Positions 1-7,901 of a DNA stretch of 8,729 nt are shown here, piece by piece. This stretch comes from Pseudomonas sp. PGPPP3 (lineage in GTDB: Bacteria; Pseudomonadota; Gammaproteobacteria; Pseudomonadales; Pseudomonadaceae), in contig NKIE01000093.1 of the NCBI GenBank assembly GCA_002256055.1, forward strand, positions 1-8,729, given 5' to 3'. The notes under the pieces are model-generated. The model did not search any database. It worked only from the letters and a program-made list of their open reading frames with translations, and was not told where the DNA came from. A program made the translations under genes and the position numbers. The number at the start of each line of letters is the position of its first letter. Within the stretch, counting starts at the first letter, position 1.

Positions 1-1898
1 ACGGCGAATTGCAGAGCAGCGTTGCCGATGGCCTGAAGATCCTCCGTGAGGCGCCATTGGGCGTCGAGCAGACCTTCGCCGGTTGGCAGGGCGAGGGCGC
101 CCTGATCGGTCGGCTGAAACTGGATATTCCCCTGGCGGCCGGATAGACACCGGTGGTGCAGGTGGATTTTGCTACAGAGCAGGCGCGCCTGCAGGTTAGC
201 GAGCCAGCCCTGCAGCTGAATAACATCAAGGGCGCCTTTCGCTTCAACAGCGCCACAGGCCTGAGTGCGCCGGATGTGCGGGCGCAGGTATTTGGTCGTC
301 CCGTGCGGGCAAAAATTGTCGCCGAGGGTAAGCGCGGCAAGGCGCGAACGCGCATCGAGGCCTCTGGCCAGGTGGCCCTGAAAAGTCTCAGCGATTGGCT
401 CGCGGTTAGCCAGGCACTGCCGGCCATTGGCGAGCTGCCATATCGCCTGGCCCTGACCCTGGACGGTGCAGACAGTCAGCTGCGGATCGAGTCAACGCGC
501 TAAGGTGTGGCTCTCGACCTGCCGGCGCCTTTCGGCAAAACGGCCGCAGAAGCGCGTTATATCGACTGGCGCATGACCTTGCAGGGCAAGGAGCGGCGTT
601 ACTGGCTGGCTTATGAAGATCTGGCCAGCCTGGCGCTGGCTGCGCCTCCTGGTGCTTGGTCTGCCGGGCGTGGCCAACTGTTGTTGGGAAAGGGGCAGGC
701 CGTGCTGCCGACCAGTCCTGGGCTCACCGTCGGCGGCAGCCTGAGCGAGTTGGACTGGGATGTCTGGCAATCTACGCTCAAGCGCTATGCGCCGGCGCAG
801 AGCCCGGTGAGCAGCGACTTTATCCGCCGTGTGGTGCTTAAGATCGGGCGTTTCCAAGGCTTCGGGGTAACCCTGGAAAGCCTGGATGCGCAATTGACTC
901 GTGCCCAGGCCGCCTGGCAATTACAACTGGACAGCGATCTGCTCACAGGCCGGATTCGCCTCCCCGATGCGCCGGGTGCCACCCTTGTGGCTAATTTGAC
1001 TCGTTTACAGCTGCCGGCCAGTAAGCCTGCCGATCCGGCAGCGCCGCCGGCACCCGATGCCCTGGCCAGTGTCGATCCCCGGCAGATTCCGGCGGTGGAT
1101 CTGAGCATTGCTCAAGTGCTGCAAGGTGATAGCCCGCTTGGCGCCATGTCGCTGAAGGCGCGGCCCACCGCTGCCGGGGTCAGCTTCAGCGAGCTCAGCA
1201 TTGATCTTAAAGGTTTGCTGGTGACCGGCGGGCTGACTTGGGAGGGTGCACCGGGCGCTACCCGCAGCAATTACAGCGGGCGTCTCAAGGGTAAGGACCT
1301 GGCAGCCGTACTGACTGCCTGGCAGTTTGCCCCGAGTGCTACCAGTAAGAGTTTTCGTGTTGGAGTGGAGGGTAACTGGCCAGGCTCGCCGCTTAACTTC
1401 AACATGCGTCACCTCTCCGGTCAGGTGGATATCCGCCTCAACAATGGCCAGTTCCTTGAGGTCAAGGGGGGCTCGGCAGCGACCCTGCGCATTTTCGGTC
1501 TATTGAACATGAACTCCCTGGCTCGCCGCCTGCGCCTGGACTTTACCGACCTGACCGACAAGGGCCTGGCCTATGACAAGGTTGAGGGCGTCTTGCAGGG
1601 CACCGATGGCCAGTTCACCACCTCGGTACCGCTGACCCTCAAAGGGCCCTCGACCATCGTCGTCGATGGCCAACTGAACATGCGCCAACAGACCATTGAT
1701 ACGCGCATCCGGGTGACCTTGCCGGTGGCCAGTAACCTGCCGCTGGCTGCCCTGATCATTGGCGCGCCAGCCGTAGGTGGTGCCTGGTTTGTCGCGGACA
1801 AACTACTGGGTGGAAAAATCTCCTCGCTAACCAGCGTCGAGTACCGCGCGGTGGGGCCGCTAGACGATCCCTCGGTCACTTTCGTCAAACCCTTTTGA
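1..1898 (+). pseudogene. yhdP: YhdP family AsmA-like envelope protein, 3' part, interrupted by two in-frame stop codons
   Basis: This is the C-terminal half of a YhdP-type protein (AsmA-like superfamily, formerly TIGR02099). In E. coli, YhdP is a large inner-membrane-anchored periplasmic protein that, with TamB and YdbH, carries phospholipid to the outer membrane. The visible frame covers about 630 codons, and the 5' end lies outside the window. The C-terminal part is typical of the family: a stretch around LRIFGLLNMNSLARRLRLDF (about 1486-1545), a Gly/Pro/Ala hydrophobic segment near 1735-1800, and a VGPLDDPSVTF-type ending. The frame is broken by TAG at 144-146 and TAA at 501-503. The residues before and after each stop read as one continuous protein, with no frameshift. 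The open stretches 153-503 and 507-1898 begin at GTG codons without a usable ribosome binding site, so I regard them as fragments and not separate genes. The stops could be real nonsense mutations or sequence errors. Confidence 0.85.
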
Positions 1899-1909
1899 GC
1901 TTCTGCTGG

Positions 1910-1929
1910 CCATCGTTATTTAGCGATGG
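1910..1929 (+). terminator. Hairpin between yhdP and the amidase gene
   Basis: An 8-bp stem (CCATCGTT at 1910-1917 with AGCGATGG at 1922-1929, one G-U pair) closes a four-base ATTT loop, 11 bases after the yhdP stop. No clear T-tract follows, so it may be a weak terminator, an RNA-stabilising hairpin, or only a barrier between yhdP and the next gene. It lies just upstream of the amidase ribosome binding site. Confidence 0.4.
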
Positions 1930-1955
1930 GCTAGCATGCGTCTGTTGTCCGTGCC

Positions 1956-1960
1956 GGAGA
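1956..1960 (+). promoter_or_regulatory. Ribosome binding site that sets the amidase start
   Basis: GGAGA lies five bases upstream of the ATG at 1966. The in-frame ATG at 1936 has no comparable site and would add ten residues not expected in front of the conserved nitrilase N-terminus ([10 protein letters not shown]), so 1966 is preferred. Confidence 0.65.
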
Positions 1961-1965
1961 CTGCC

Positions 1966-2793
1966 ATGAGCTTTGCCGTAATCCAGATGGTCAGTCAGGA
2001 TGATGTCCTGGCCAATTTGCGTGCCGCCCGACTGTTGCTTGAGCAAGCGGCTGCAGCGGGGGCGCGTCTGGCCGTATTGCCGGAGAACTTCGCCGCCATC
2101 GGTCGCCGTGATCTGCCGCAACTAGGGCGCGCCGAGGCCTTGGGTGAAGGGCCGATTTTGCCCTGGTTGCGCCAGGCTGCCCGTGATCTCGGTTTGTGGA
2201 TTGTCGCTGGCACGTTGCCCCTGCCGCCGGATGACCAGCCCGAGGCCAAGCCCCATGCCTGTTCTTTGCTGATCGATGCGCAGGGTCAGCGCGTTGCTCG
2301 CTATGACAAATTGCACCTGTTCGATGTGGATGTGGCGGACAATCGCGGCCAGTACCGCGAGTCGGATGACTATGCCCATGGCGCCCGTTTAGTGGTGGCA
2401 GATACGCCGGTGGGCCGCCTGGGGCTGACGGTCTGTTATGACCTGCGCTTTCCCGCGTTGTACAGCGCCTTGCGTGTGGCAGGCGCCGAGCTGATCAGTG
2501 CGCCTTCGGCCTTTACCGCGGTGACCGGTGAGGCTCATTGGCAGGTGCTGGTGCGTGCTCGGGCAATTGAAACTCAGTGTTACCTGTTGGCCGCCAATCA
2601 GGGTGGCATCCATCCTGGCGGGCGGGCAACCTATGGCCATTCGGCGATCATCGATCCCTGGGGCCGGCCGCTGGCCGAGCAGGCGCAAGGCGAGGCGTTG
2701 TTGCTGGCCTGTCGTGATGCGGCAGAGCAAGCCGCCATTCGCCAGCGCATGCCGGTGCAGAGCCATTGTCGATTTTCTGTGGAGTTAGTATGA
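1966..2793 (+). CDS. Carbon-nitrogen hydrolase (nitrilase superfamily, Nit1-like amidase)
   Basis: The product is a cytoplasmic 275-residue single-domain nitrilase-superfamily amidase. The full catalytic triad is visible: Glu40 in LPENFAAIG, Lys115 in [10 protein letters not shown] and Cys157 in VCYDLRFP. The HLFDVD and CYDLRFP signatures resemble the Nit1 branch, whose characterised members hydrolyse deaminated glutathione (a metabolite-repair reaction yielding 2-oxoglutarate and Cys-Gly). That substrate is an inference from family resemblance; another small amide is possible. The length is normal. The start at 1966 is chosen for its GGAGA site and the conserved beta-strand SFAVIQM. An in-frame ATG at 1936 is less likely. 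The stop overlaps the tldD start (ATGA at 2790-2793), which suggests translational coupling. In many Pseudomonas genomes the gene sits between yhdP and tldD. Confidence 0.93.
   Translation: MSFAVIQMVSQDDVLANLRAARLLLEQAAAAGARLAVLPENFAAIGRRDLPQLGRAEALGEGPILPWLRQAARDLGLWIVAGTLPLPPDDQPEAKPHACSLLIDAQGQRVARYDKLHLFDVDVADNRGQYRESDDYAHGARLVVADTPVGRLGLTVCYDLRFPALYSALRVAGAELISAPSAFTAVTGEAHWQVLVRARAIETQCYLLAANQGGIHPGGRATYGHSAIIDPWGRPLAEQAQGEALLLACRDAAEQAAIRQRMPVQSHCRFSVELV
2781..2784 (+). promoter_or_regulatory. Ribosome binding site of tldD, inside the amidase gene
   Basis: GGAG lies five bases before the ATG at 2790. Together with the ATGA overlap it fixes the tldD start at 2790. A TTG in the same frame at 2766 is upstream of this site, and its extra residues (SIFCGVS) are not family-like. 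Confidence 0.65.
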
Positions 2794-4232
2794 GCAACTT
2801 GTTGTTGTCGGTAAGTGAGCACCTGCTGGGCCCTGGCGGTCTGACCATCGAGCGTTTGCCCGCGGTGCTGGGCGAGTTGGCGGGGCCGGGTATCGATGCC
2901 GCCGATCTGTATTTCCATGGCCAGGTGTCGGAAACCTGGGTGCTAGAGGACGGTATCGTCAAGGAAGGCAGCTTCAACCTCGATCAGGGTGTGGGCGTAC
3001 GCGCACAGTCCGGCGAGAAAACCGGTTTTGCCTACAGCAACGCCATCACCGCTGAGGCACTGAGCCAGGCCGCCCGGGCAGCCCGTTCGATTTCCCGTGC
3101 CGGTCAGGAAGGGCGTGTGCAGGTGTTCGCCAGCCCTCAGGTCAGCGCCTTGTACGCACAGGACAACCCGCTGGATGTGCTCAGCCGGGCGGAAAAAGTT
3201 GAGCTGCTCAAGCGCGTGGACGTCGCCACTCGTGCTCTTGATCCGCGTATCCAGCAGGTGACGGTGCGCCTGGCCGGTGTCTGGGAGCGTATTCTCGTGG
3301 CGGCCACCGATGGCAGCCTGGCCGCCGATGTGCGACCGCTGGTGCGTTTTAACGTCAGCGTGATCGTTGAGCAGAACGGCCGCCGCGAGCGCGGTGGCCA
3401 TGGCGGTGGCGGACGCACCGACTATCGCTACTTCCTCAATGAGGACCGGGCCATGGGCTATGCCCGTGAGGCCCTGCGCCAGGCCCTTGTTAATCTCGAA
3501 GCGATTCCCGCGCCGGCCGGCAGCATGCCAGTGGTAATGGGCGCTGGCTGGTCCGGCGTGCTGCTGCACGAAGCGGTCGGGCATGGCTTGGAAGGCGACT
3601 TCAATCGCAAGGGCAGCTCGGCCTACAGCGGCCGCATGGGCGAGAAAGTGGCCTCCAGCCTGTGCACCATTGTCGATGATGGCACCCTGTTCGAGCGCCG
3701 TGGCTCCCTTAGCGTGGACGATGAAGGCACGCCGACTCAATGCACCACCCTGATCGAAAACGGCGTACTCAAAGGCTATATGCAGGACAAGCTGAATGCC
3801 CGCCTGATGGGTGTGGCCGCCACCGGTAACGGCCGGCGTGAGTCTTACGCACACCTGCCGATGCCACGCATGACCAATACCTACATGCTGGCCGGGGAAA
3901 GCGACCCCGAAGAAATCATCGCCTCCGTGAAGAAAGGCATCTACTGCGCCAATCTGGGCGGTGGTCAGGTGGATATCACCAGCGGCAAGTTTGTGTTTTC
4001 GACCAGTGAGGCCTACCTGATCGAGAACGGTAAGATCACCGCACCGGTGAAAGGCGCCACTCTGATTGGTAACGGGCCTGAGGCCATGGGCCGGGTGTCG
4101 ATGGTCGGCAACGACTTGGCCTTGGACAGCGGCGTGGGTACGTGTGGCAAGGACGGTCAGTCGGTGCCAGTCGGCGTCGGCCAGCCGACCCTGAAGATCG
4201 ATGTGATCACCGTCGGCGGTACAGGGGCGTGA
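2790..4232 (+). CDS. tldD: Metalloprotease TldD, catalytic subunit of TldD/TldE
   Basis: TldD (480 residues, the usual length) is the zinc-bearing subunit of the cytoplasmic TldD/TldE (PmbA) heterodimeric protease of peptidase family U62/M103. In E. coli this complex removes the leader from microcin B17 and degrades the antitoxin CcdA; its housekeeping substrate in Pseudomonas is not known. The metal site is intact: HEAVGH, giving His260, Glu261 and His264, followed by [17 protein letters not shown] conserved Cys452 in GTCGKDGQ is the likely third zinc ligand. A glycine-rich stretch near residues 202-208 (GGHGGGG) precedes DYRYF, as in the family. The N-terminal domain carries the typical DLYFHG and [16 protein letters not shown] strands. 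The start at 2790 overlaps the amidase stop and has a GGAG site. The partner pmbA lies downstream beyond darP. Confidence 0.97.
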   Translation: MSNLLLSVSEHLLGPGGLTIERLPAVLGELAGPGIDAADLYFHGQVSETWVLEDGIVKEGSFNLDQGVGVRAQSGEKTGFAYSNAITAEALSQAARAARSISRAGQEGRVQVFASPQVSALYAQDNPLDVLSRAEKVELLKRVDVATRALDPRIQQVTVRLAGVWERILVAATDGSLAADVRPLVRFNVSVIVEQNGRRERGGHGGGGRTDYRYFLNEDRAMGYAREALRQALVNLEAIPAPAGSMPVVMGAGWSGVLLHEAVGHGLEGDFNRKGSSAYSGRMGEKVASSLCTIVDDGTLFERRGSLSVDDEGTPTQCTTLIENGVLKGYMQDKLNARLMGVAATGNGRRESYAHLPMPRMTNTYMLAGESDPEEIIASVKKGIYCANLGGGQVDITSGKFVFSTSEAYLIENGKITAPVKGATLIGNGPEAMGRVSMVGNDLALDSGVGTCGKDGQSVPVGVGQPTLKIDVITVGGTGA

Positions 4233-4239
4233 ATTCGTA

Positions 4240-4268
4240 GGCCAGGTGACGCACAGCGCCACCCGGCC
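4240..4268. terminator. Imperfect inverted repeat between the convergent tldD and darP
   Basis: GGCCaGGTG (4240-4248) faces CACCcGGCC (4260-4268): eight of nine positions pair, with an 11-base loop. It occupies the 57-base gap between two convergent genes, where a bidirectional terminator is expected. There is no T-tract on either side, so factor-independent termination is not assured. Confidence 0.4.
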
Positions 4269-4289
4269 AGAGCACGATGGGTGTGAGGC

Positions 4290-4808
4290 TTAACGCAAGC
4301 CGCGTTTAGCTTCATCCAGCTCGCGGATGTATTTGAATATTTTGCGGCTGGCGGCAGGTGGTTTGCTTTGTGCGGCTTCATGCTGCGCCTGACGAATCAG
4401 CTGGCGCAGGTGCTGGCGGTCCGTTTCGGGGTAGTCGCCAACGAAGCTGTCCAGTACGGCGTCATCACCGCCCAGCAGGCGGTCGCGCCAGCGCTCCAGG
4501 CCGTGAAAGCGTTCGTTGTACTGACGCGTGGAGGCGTCCAACTGATCGATCAGGGTCAGGATGGCGTCGATGTCCTGGTCGCGCATCAGCTTGCCGATGA
4601 ACAGGATGTGCCGCTTACGGGCGATATTGGCCGTGTGCTTGGGTGCATCGGCCAGTGCTCGGCGCAGGCCGTCGGTGAGGGGCAGGCGGTTAAGCAGGTC
4701 GGGTTTAAGGGTGGTCAGGCGTTCGCCGAGATCCACCAGCGCATGCAGTTCGCGCTTGACCTGGGTTTTACTCTTCTCTTCGGAGAAGTCGTCGAGATAG
4801 TCAGACAT
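4290..4808 (-). CDS. darP: Dual-action ribosomal maturation protein DarP (YjgA)
   Basis: The 172-residue product matches the DarP/YjgA family (formerly DUF615), a small, charged, mainly helical cytoplasmic protein. In E. coli, DarP binds pre-50S particles and supports folding of 23S rRNA late in large-subunit assembly. Family features visible are the acidic N-terminus ([20 protein letters not shown]), the [14 protein letters not shown] helix, [14 protein letters not shown] near the middle, and the C-terminal [20 protein letters not shown]. The frame is open upstream to about 5075, but that part overlaps pmbA on the other strand and is not family-like, so the ATG at 4808 is taken as the start even though its ribosome binding site is weak. 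The gene converges with tldD and diverges from pmbA. A darP-pmbA pairing is also found in E. coli. Confidence 0.94.
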   Translation of the reverse strand: MSDYLDDFSEEKSKTQVKRELHALVDLGERLTTLKPDLLNRLPLTDGLRRALADAPKHTANIARKRHILFIGKLMRDQDIDAILTLIDQLDASTRQYNERFHGLERWRDRLLGGDDAVLDSFVGDYPETDRQHLRQLIRQAQHEAAQSKPPAASRKIFKYIRELDEAKRGLR

Positions 4809-4899
4809 GGGGCTGATCCAATGGGAAACGCTGCCATGATAACCAGACAAAGGCCGGCGGTCTTGGCTGAATGTAGTGAAGAATGAACTGGAGAGAAAT
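4809..4899. promoter_or_regulatory. Divergent darP / pmbA promoter region
   Basis: This 91-base gap separates two divergent starts and should carry a promoter for each. On the minus strand, TATCAT (4836-4841 as ATGATA on plus) is a possible sigma-70 -10 box for darP, 27 bases upstream of its ATG, but I see no convincing -35 box at the right distance. For pmbA, TTGGCT (4863-4868) is -35-like but has no good -10 partner. I see no sigma-54 site (GG-N10-GC with proper flanks). Confidence 0.35.
4890..4895 (+). promoter_or_regulatory. Ribosome binding site of pmbA
   Basis: GGAGAG ends four bases before the ATG at 4900 and decides this start over the in-frame GTG at 4876, which would place the ribosome binding site inside the coding sequence. 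Confidence 0.65.
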
Positions 4900-6246
4900 A
4901 TGAACGCATCGGCAACCGTTGGCCCGCAGGCCCTGCCGGAGCTGCAGCAGCAGGTTGAGCAGATTATCGCCGAGGCCGCCCGCCAAGGTGCGAGCGCCTG
5001 CGAGGTGGCGGTGTCCTTGGAGCAAGGGCTGTCGACCACGGTGCGCCAGGGCGAAGTGGAAACGGTGGAGTTCAATCGCGATCAGGGCTTTGGCATTACC
5101 CTCTACCTGGGCCAGCGCAAAGGCTCGGCCAGCACCTCGGCCAGTGGTGAGGCGGCTATTCGCGAAACCGTGGCGGCGGCCCTGGCGATTGCCCAGCATG
5201 CCTCCGCTGATGAGTGTGCCGGCCTGGCTGACGCGGCGCTGATGGCCCGTGAGTTGCCGGAGTTGGACCTTTATCACCCCTGGTCGATTACGCCGGAACA
5301 GGCGATTGAGCAGGCGCTGCGCTGCGAGGCGGCGGCGTTTGCCGCCGATCAGCGGATCAAGAATGCCGATGGCACCACGCTCAACACCCATCAGGGCTGT
5401 CGGGTGTATGGCAATAGTCATGGCTTTATCGGCGGTTACGCCAGCACCCGGCATAGTTTGAGCTGCGTGATGATTGCCGAAGCTGACGGCCTGATGCAGC
5501 GTGACTATTGGTACGACGTCAATCGCCAAGGCGAGTTGCTGGCAGATGCGGCGGGGGTCGGTCAGCGCGCAGCCTTGCGTGCGGTCAGTCGCCTGGGTGC
5601 GCGCCCAGTGCCGACCTGCGAGGTGCCGGTGCTGTTTGCTGCAGAAGTGGCCACCGGGTTGTTCAGTCACTTTTTAGCGGCGATTTCTGGCGGCAATCTC
5701 TACCGCAAGTCCTCCTTCCTGGAGGGGACGCTGGGTCAGCAACTGTTTCCCGACTGGCTACGCCTGGATGAGCGTCCGCATATTCCGCGAGCTCTGGGCA
5801 GCGCCACCTTCGATGGTGATGGCCTGGCCACGTACGCCAAGGCGTTTGTCGATGGCGGGATTCTGCAGTCCTACATCCTCGGCACCTATGCCGGGCGCAA
5901 GCTGGGCTTGCCGAGCACGGCCAACTCCGGCGGCGTGCACAACCTGTTTGTCAGCCATGGTGCGGACGATCAGGCTGCGTTGCTCAAGCGCATGGGCCGC
6001 GGCCTGCTGGTCACTGAGTTGATGGGCCAGGGCTTGAACATGGTCACTGGTGACTATTCGCGTGGCGCTGGCGGTTACTGGGTGGAAAACGGTGAAATCC
6101 AGTTCCCGGTCCAGGAGGTCACGATTGCCGGCAACCTGCGCGATATGTTCAAGCAGATTGTCGCGGTGGGCAGTGACTTGGAGCTGCGCAGCAACATACG
6201 CACAGGCTCGGTGCTGATCGAGAAAATGACGGTGGCGGGCAGTTAA
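4900..6246 (+). CDS. pmbA: TldE/PmbA, non-catalytic partner subunit of the TldD/TldE protease
   Basis: The 448-residue product is PmbA (TldE), which forms the heterodimer with TldD and helps build the substrate channel. As expected for this subunit, it lacks the HExxxH zinc motif; the equivalent region reads [20 protein letters not shown], followed by [18 protein letters not shown]. Other family marks are the N-terminal [20 protein letters not shown] strand pair, LDLYHPW, the [15 protein letters not shown] segment, and the C-terminal [21 protein letters not shown]. coli pmbA was identified through microcin B17 production. The start at 4900 follows a strong GGAGAG. The gene is transcribed away from darP and ends 8 bases before the long palindrome shared with the ptsO 3' end. 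The reading frame is intact and the length normal. Confidence 0.97.
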   Translation: MNASATVGPQALPELQQQVEQIIAEAARQGASACEVAVSLEQGLSTTVRQGEVETVEFNRDQGFGITLYLGQRKGSASTSASGEAAIRETVAAALAIAQHASADECAGLADAALMARELPELDLYHPWSITPEQAIEQALRCEAAAFAADQRIKNADGTTLNTHQGCRVYGNSHGFIGGYASTRHSLSCVMIAEADGLMQRDYWYDVNRQGELLADAAGVGQRAALRAVSRLGARPVPTCEVPVLFAAEVATGLFSHFLAAISGGNLYRKSSFLEGTLGQQLFPDWLRLDERPHIPRALGSATFDGDGLATYAKAFVDGGILQSYILGTYAGRKLGLPSTANSGGVHNLFVSHGADDQAALLKRMGRGLLVTELMGQGLNMVTGDYSRGAGGYWVENGEIQFPVQEVTIAGNLRDMFKQIVAVGSDLELRSNIRTGSVLIEKMTVAGS

Positions 6247-6254
6247 GGCGGGCT

Positions 6255-6287
6255 GACGAAGGCGAGTAAGGTTTACTCGCCTTCGTC
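6255..6287. terminator. Bidirectional terminator hairpin between convergent pmbA and ptsO
   Basis: A perfect 15-bp inverted repeat, GACGAAGGCGAGTAA (6255-6269) against TTACTCGCCTTCGTC (6273-6287), with a three-base loop, lies between the pmbA stop and the end of ptsO. It would fold in transcripts from either strand. The right arm is the ptsO coding end itself (Asp-Glu-Gly-Glu-stop on the minus strand). Neither flank has a long T-run, but stem length and position make a termination or 3'-end protection role likely. Confidence 0.75.
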
Positions 6288-6545
6288 GAAGTAGTTGTTG
6301 ATCAGCTCGATCACGGCTGTGAGCGCTTCATCTTCCTGTTCACCGCTGGTTGACAGGTGAATGCTTGTGCCTTTGCCGGCGGCCAGCATCATCACGGCCA
6401 TGATGCTTTTACCGTCTACCAGGCTTTCTGGCGTGCGGCCCAGGCGTACCTGGCAGGGGAAGCGCCCGGCGACGCCAACGAACTTTGCTGCCGCGCGGGC
6501 GTGCAGACCAAGTTTGTTGATGATGGTGATTTCGCAGGCGGGCAT
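6273..6545 (-). CDS. ptsO: Phosphocarrier NPr of the nitrogen phosphotransferase system
   Basis: The 90-residue product is an HPr-like phosphocarrier. In PTS-Ntr, phosphate passes from phosphoenolpyruvate through EI-Ntr (PtsP) to NPr and then to EIIA-Ntr (PtsN). The active-site His15 sits in NKLGLHARAAAK, and Ser47 in DGKSIMAVMML lines up with the regulatory serine region of HPr. The start at 6545 gives the canonical His15 numbering and has AAGGA 11 bases upstream (6557-6561). The ATG at 6557 overlaps that site and would add four residues, so it is rejected. It is the last gene of the rpoN operon, 16 bases after rapZ. Its final codons form one arm of the terminator hairpin. ptsP is not in this window. 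Confidence 0.96.
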   Translation of the reverse strand: MPACEITIINKLGLHARAAAKFVGVAGRFPCQVRLGRTPESLVDGKSIMAVMMLAAGKGTSIHLSTSGEQEDEALTAVIELINNYFDEGE

Positions 6546-6561
6546 GACGCGGTGCATCCTT

Positions 6562-7419
6562 TTAGCTGAGGTCGCGGTGGCGAACCTGTAGGTTTTTCAG
6601 TTGCGGCTTTAGGGTCTGTCCCAGACGTTCTGCCAGGTAGACCGAGCGGTGATGACCGCCGGTACAGCCGATGGCGATGGTCACATAGGCACGGTTGCTG
6701 GCGGCAAAGCGTGGAAGCCACTTGTAGAGGTATGCGTGGATATCGGTGTACATCTCATCTACATCAGCCTGGGCTGCGAGGTAGTCGATCACGGGCTGAT
6801 CCAAACCGGAGTGGGCGCGCAGTTCGGGCTTCCAATAGGGGTTCGGCAGGCAGCGCACATCGAACACCAAGTCGGCATCAACGGGCATGCCGCGTTTGAA
6901 GCCGAAGGACTCGATCAGAAAGGCAGTTCCGGGTTCAGGCTTGTTTAACAGGCGCAGCTTGAGGCTATCGCGCAGTTGATAGAGGTTGAGATTGGTGGTG
7001 TCGATTTTCAGGTCGGCCAGATCGCTGATCGGCTCCAGCAACAGGGCCTCATCGCGGATGGCTTCGGCCAGGGAGCGGCTTTCGTCAGTCAGAGGGTGGC
7101 GCCGGCGAGTCTCGGAGAAACGCTTGAGCAAGGTATCTTCGTCTGCATCTAGATACAGTACATCGCACTGAATATGCCGCGCCCGGACTTCGTTCAGTAG
7201 CTCGGGAAATCGCTGCAAGTGAGTTGGCAGGTTGCGCGCGTCGATAGATACCGCCACCTGCGGTTGCAGCACTTCGGTATGCAGCAAGGCGCGCTCGGCC
7301 AACTCGGGAAGCAGGCCGGCCGGGAGGTTGTCGATGCAGTAAAAGCCGTTGTCCTCGAGAACATCGAGGGCGGTACTTTTGCCCGAGCCGGAGCGTCCGC
7401 TGACGATGATCAGGCGCAT
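6562..7419 (-). CDS. rapZ: RapZ, nucleotide-binding RNase adapter family protein
   Basis: The 285-residue product belongs to the RapZ (YvcJ/YhbJ) family. The N-terminal domain has a Walker A loop, GRSGSGKST (residues 8-16), and a VLYLDAD strand followed by [11 protein letters not shown]. The C-terminal domain has [20 protein letters not shown] and the signature [16 protein letters not shown]. In E. coli, RapZ binds glucosamine-6-phosphate and delivers the small RNA GlmZ to RNase E, controlling glmS. Whether the Pseudomonas protein does this is not established by this sequence. The C-terminus (VRHRDLS) is less basic than the Lys-Arg-Lys tail reported for E. coli RapZ. The ATG lies two bases after the ptsN stop, and no strong ribosome binding site is visible, so translational coupling to ptsN is likely. 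ptsO follows after 16 bases. Confidence 0.96.
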   Translation of the reverse strand: MRLIIVSGRSGSGKSTALDVLEDNGFYCIDNLPAGLLPELAERALLHTEVLQPQVAVSIDARNLPTHLQRFPELLNEVRARHIQCDVLYLDADEDTLLKRFSETRRRHPLTDESRSLAEAIRDEALLLEPISDLADLKIDTTNLNLYQLRDSLKLRLLNKPEPGTAFLIESFGFKRGMPVDADLVFDVRCLPNPYWKPELRAHSGLDQPVIDYLAAQADVDEMYTDIHAYLYKWLPRFAASNRAYVTIAIGCTGGHHRSVYLAERLGQTLKPQLKNLQVRHRDLS

Positions 7420-7421
7420 GT

Positions 7422-7886
7422 TCAGTGTCCGTTCTGCGCGTCCACTACGACCTGGTACAGAGCCTCACTGCTCTGGGCCTGGCGTAGGCGCTCACGAACC
7501 TCACTACGGTCGAGCATGCTAGCGATCTGGCGCAGCAGCTCCAGATGCTCGTCGGTTGCTGCCTCGGGAACCAGCAAGACAAACAGCAGGTCCACCGGTG
7601 CACCGTCAATGGCGTCAAAATCGACAGCACTGTCCAGGTGCAATACCGCACTCAATGGGGCGTGACAGCCAGGCAGGCGGCAGTGCGGAATGGCAATACC
7701 ATTGCCGAAACCGGTCGAGCCGAGCTTTTCGCGGGCTATCAAGCTTTCGAAAATGTCCTGTTCATCCAGTTCGGGCAGCTCGGTGGCTACCAGGCTGGCA
7801 ATCTGTTCAAGGACGCGTTTTTTGCTGCCGCCCGGCACGCTCACAAGGGAGCGGCCGGGGGTCAGGATATTTTCAAGTCGGATCAT
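7422..7886 (-). CDS. ptsN: EIIA-Ntr, nitrogen-regulatory phosphotransferase protein
   Basis: The 154-residue product is the terminal phosphate acceptor of PTS-Ntr, a PTS EIIA type-2 domain (fructose/mannitol fold) with the active-site His68 in [14 protein letters not shown]. Family marks include the N-terminal [13 protein letters not shown] and the [11 protein letters not shown] segment before the histidine. It acts in the cytoplasm as a regulator and not in sugar transport; known partners in other bacteria include potassium transport and sensor proteins, and in Pseudomonas putida it affects carbon storage and sigma-54 promoters. The start at 7886 matches the family N-terminus but is preceded by a pyrimidine-rich stretch (CTCCCCCCTTCC) with no Shine-Dalgarno sequence. 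The frame is the same as that of hpf, whose stop is five codons upstream. Reinitiation after hpf is the simplest explanation. Confidence 0.96.
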   Translation of the reverse strand: MIRLENILTPGRSLVSVPGGSKKRVLEQIASLVATELPELDEQDIFESLIAREKLGSTGFGNGIAIPHCRLPGCHAPLSAVLHLDSAVDFDAIDGAPVDLLFVLLVPEAATDEHLELLRQIASMLDRSEVRERLRQAQSSEALYQVVVDAQNGH

Positions 7887-7901
7887 AGGAAGGGGGGAGT
7901 G

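Noticed and set aside
153..503. Separate 116-residue protein starting at GTG 153
   Set aside because: It begins just after the in-frame TAG, has no ribosome binding site and reads as the internal part of YhdP; it is a fragment of the interrupted gene.
144..503. Stop-codon reassignment (TAG or TAA as glutamine)
   Set aside because: TAA ends darP, pmbA, ptsO and rapZ at the normal family lengths, and no other gene in the window contains internal stops, so a changed code is not supported.
1936..1965. N-terminal extension of the amidase from ATG 1936
   Set aside because: It has a weak ribosome binding site and non-family residues, while GGAGA is correctly spaced for ATG 1966.
2943..4262. Long open frame on the minus strand opposite tldD (439 codons)
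   Set aside because: It lies wholly opposite a strongly conserved gene; its His/Ala/Gly-rich translation is what the G+C-rich antisense of tldD produces and matches no family I recognise.
4368..4886. Plus-strand open frame opposite darP (172 codons)
   Set aside because: It is the antisense of darP, which has clear family features over the same interval.
4809..4899. Sigma-54 promoter between darP and pmbA
   Set aside because: TGGC occurs on the minus strand, but the GC element at the required spacing is absent.
4801..5670. Minus-strand open frame opposite pmbA (289 codons)
   Set aside because: It is an antisense shadow of pmbA with low-complexity composition and no ribosome binding site, and it overlaps the darP start region.
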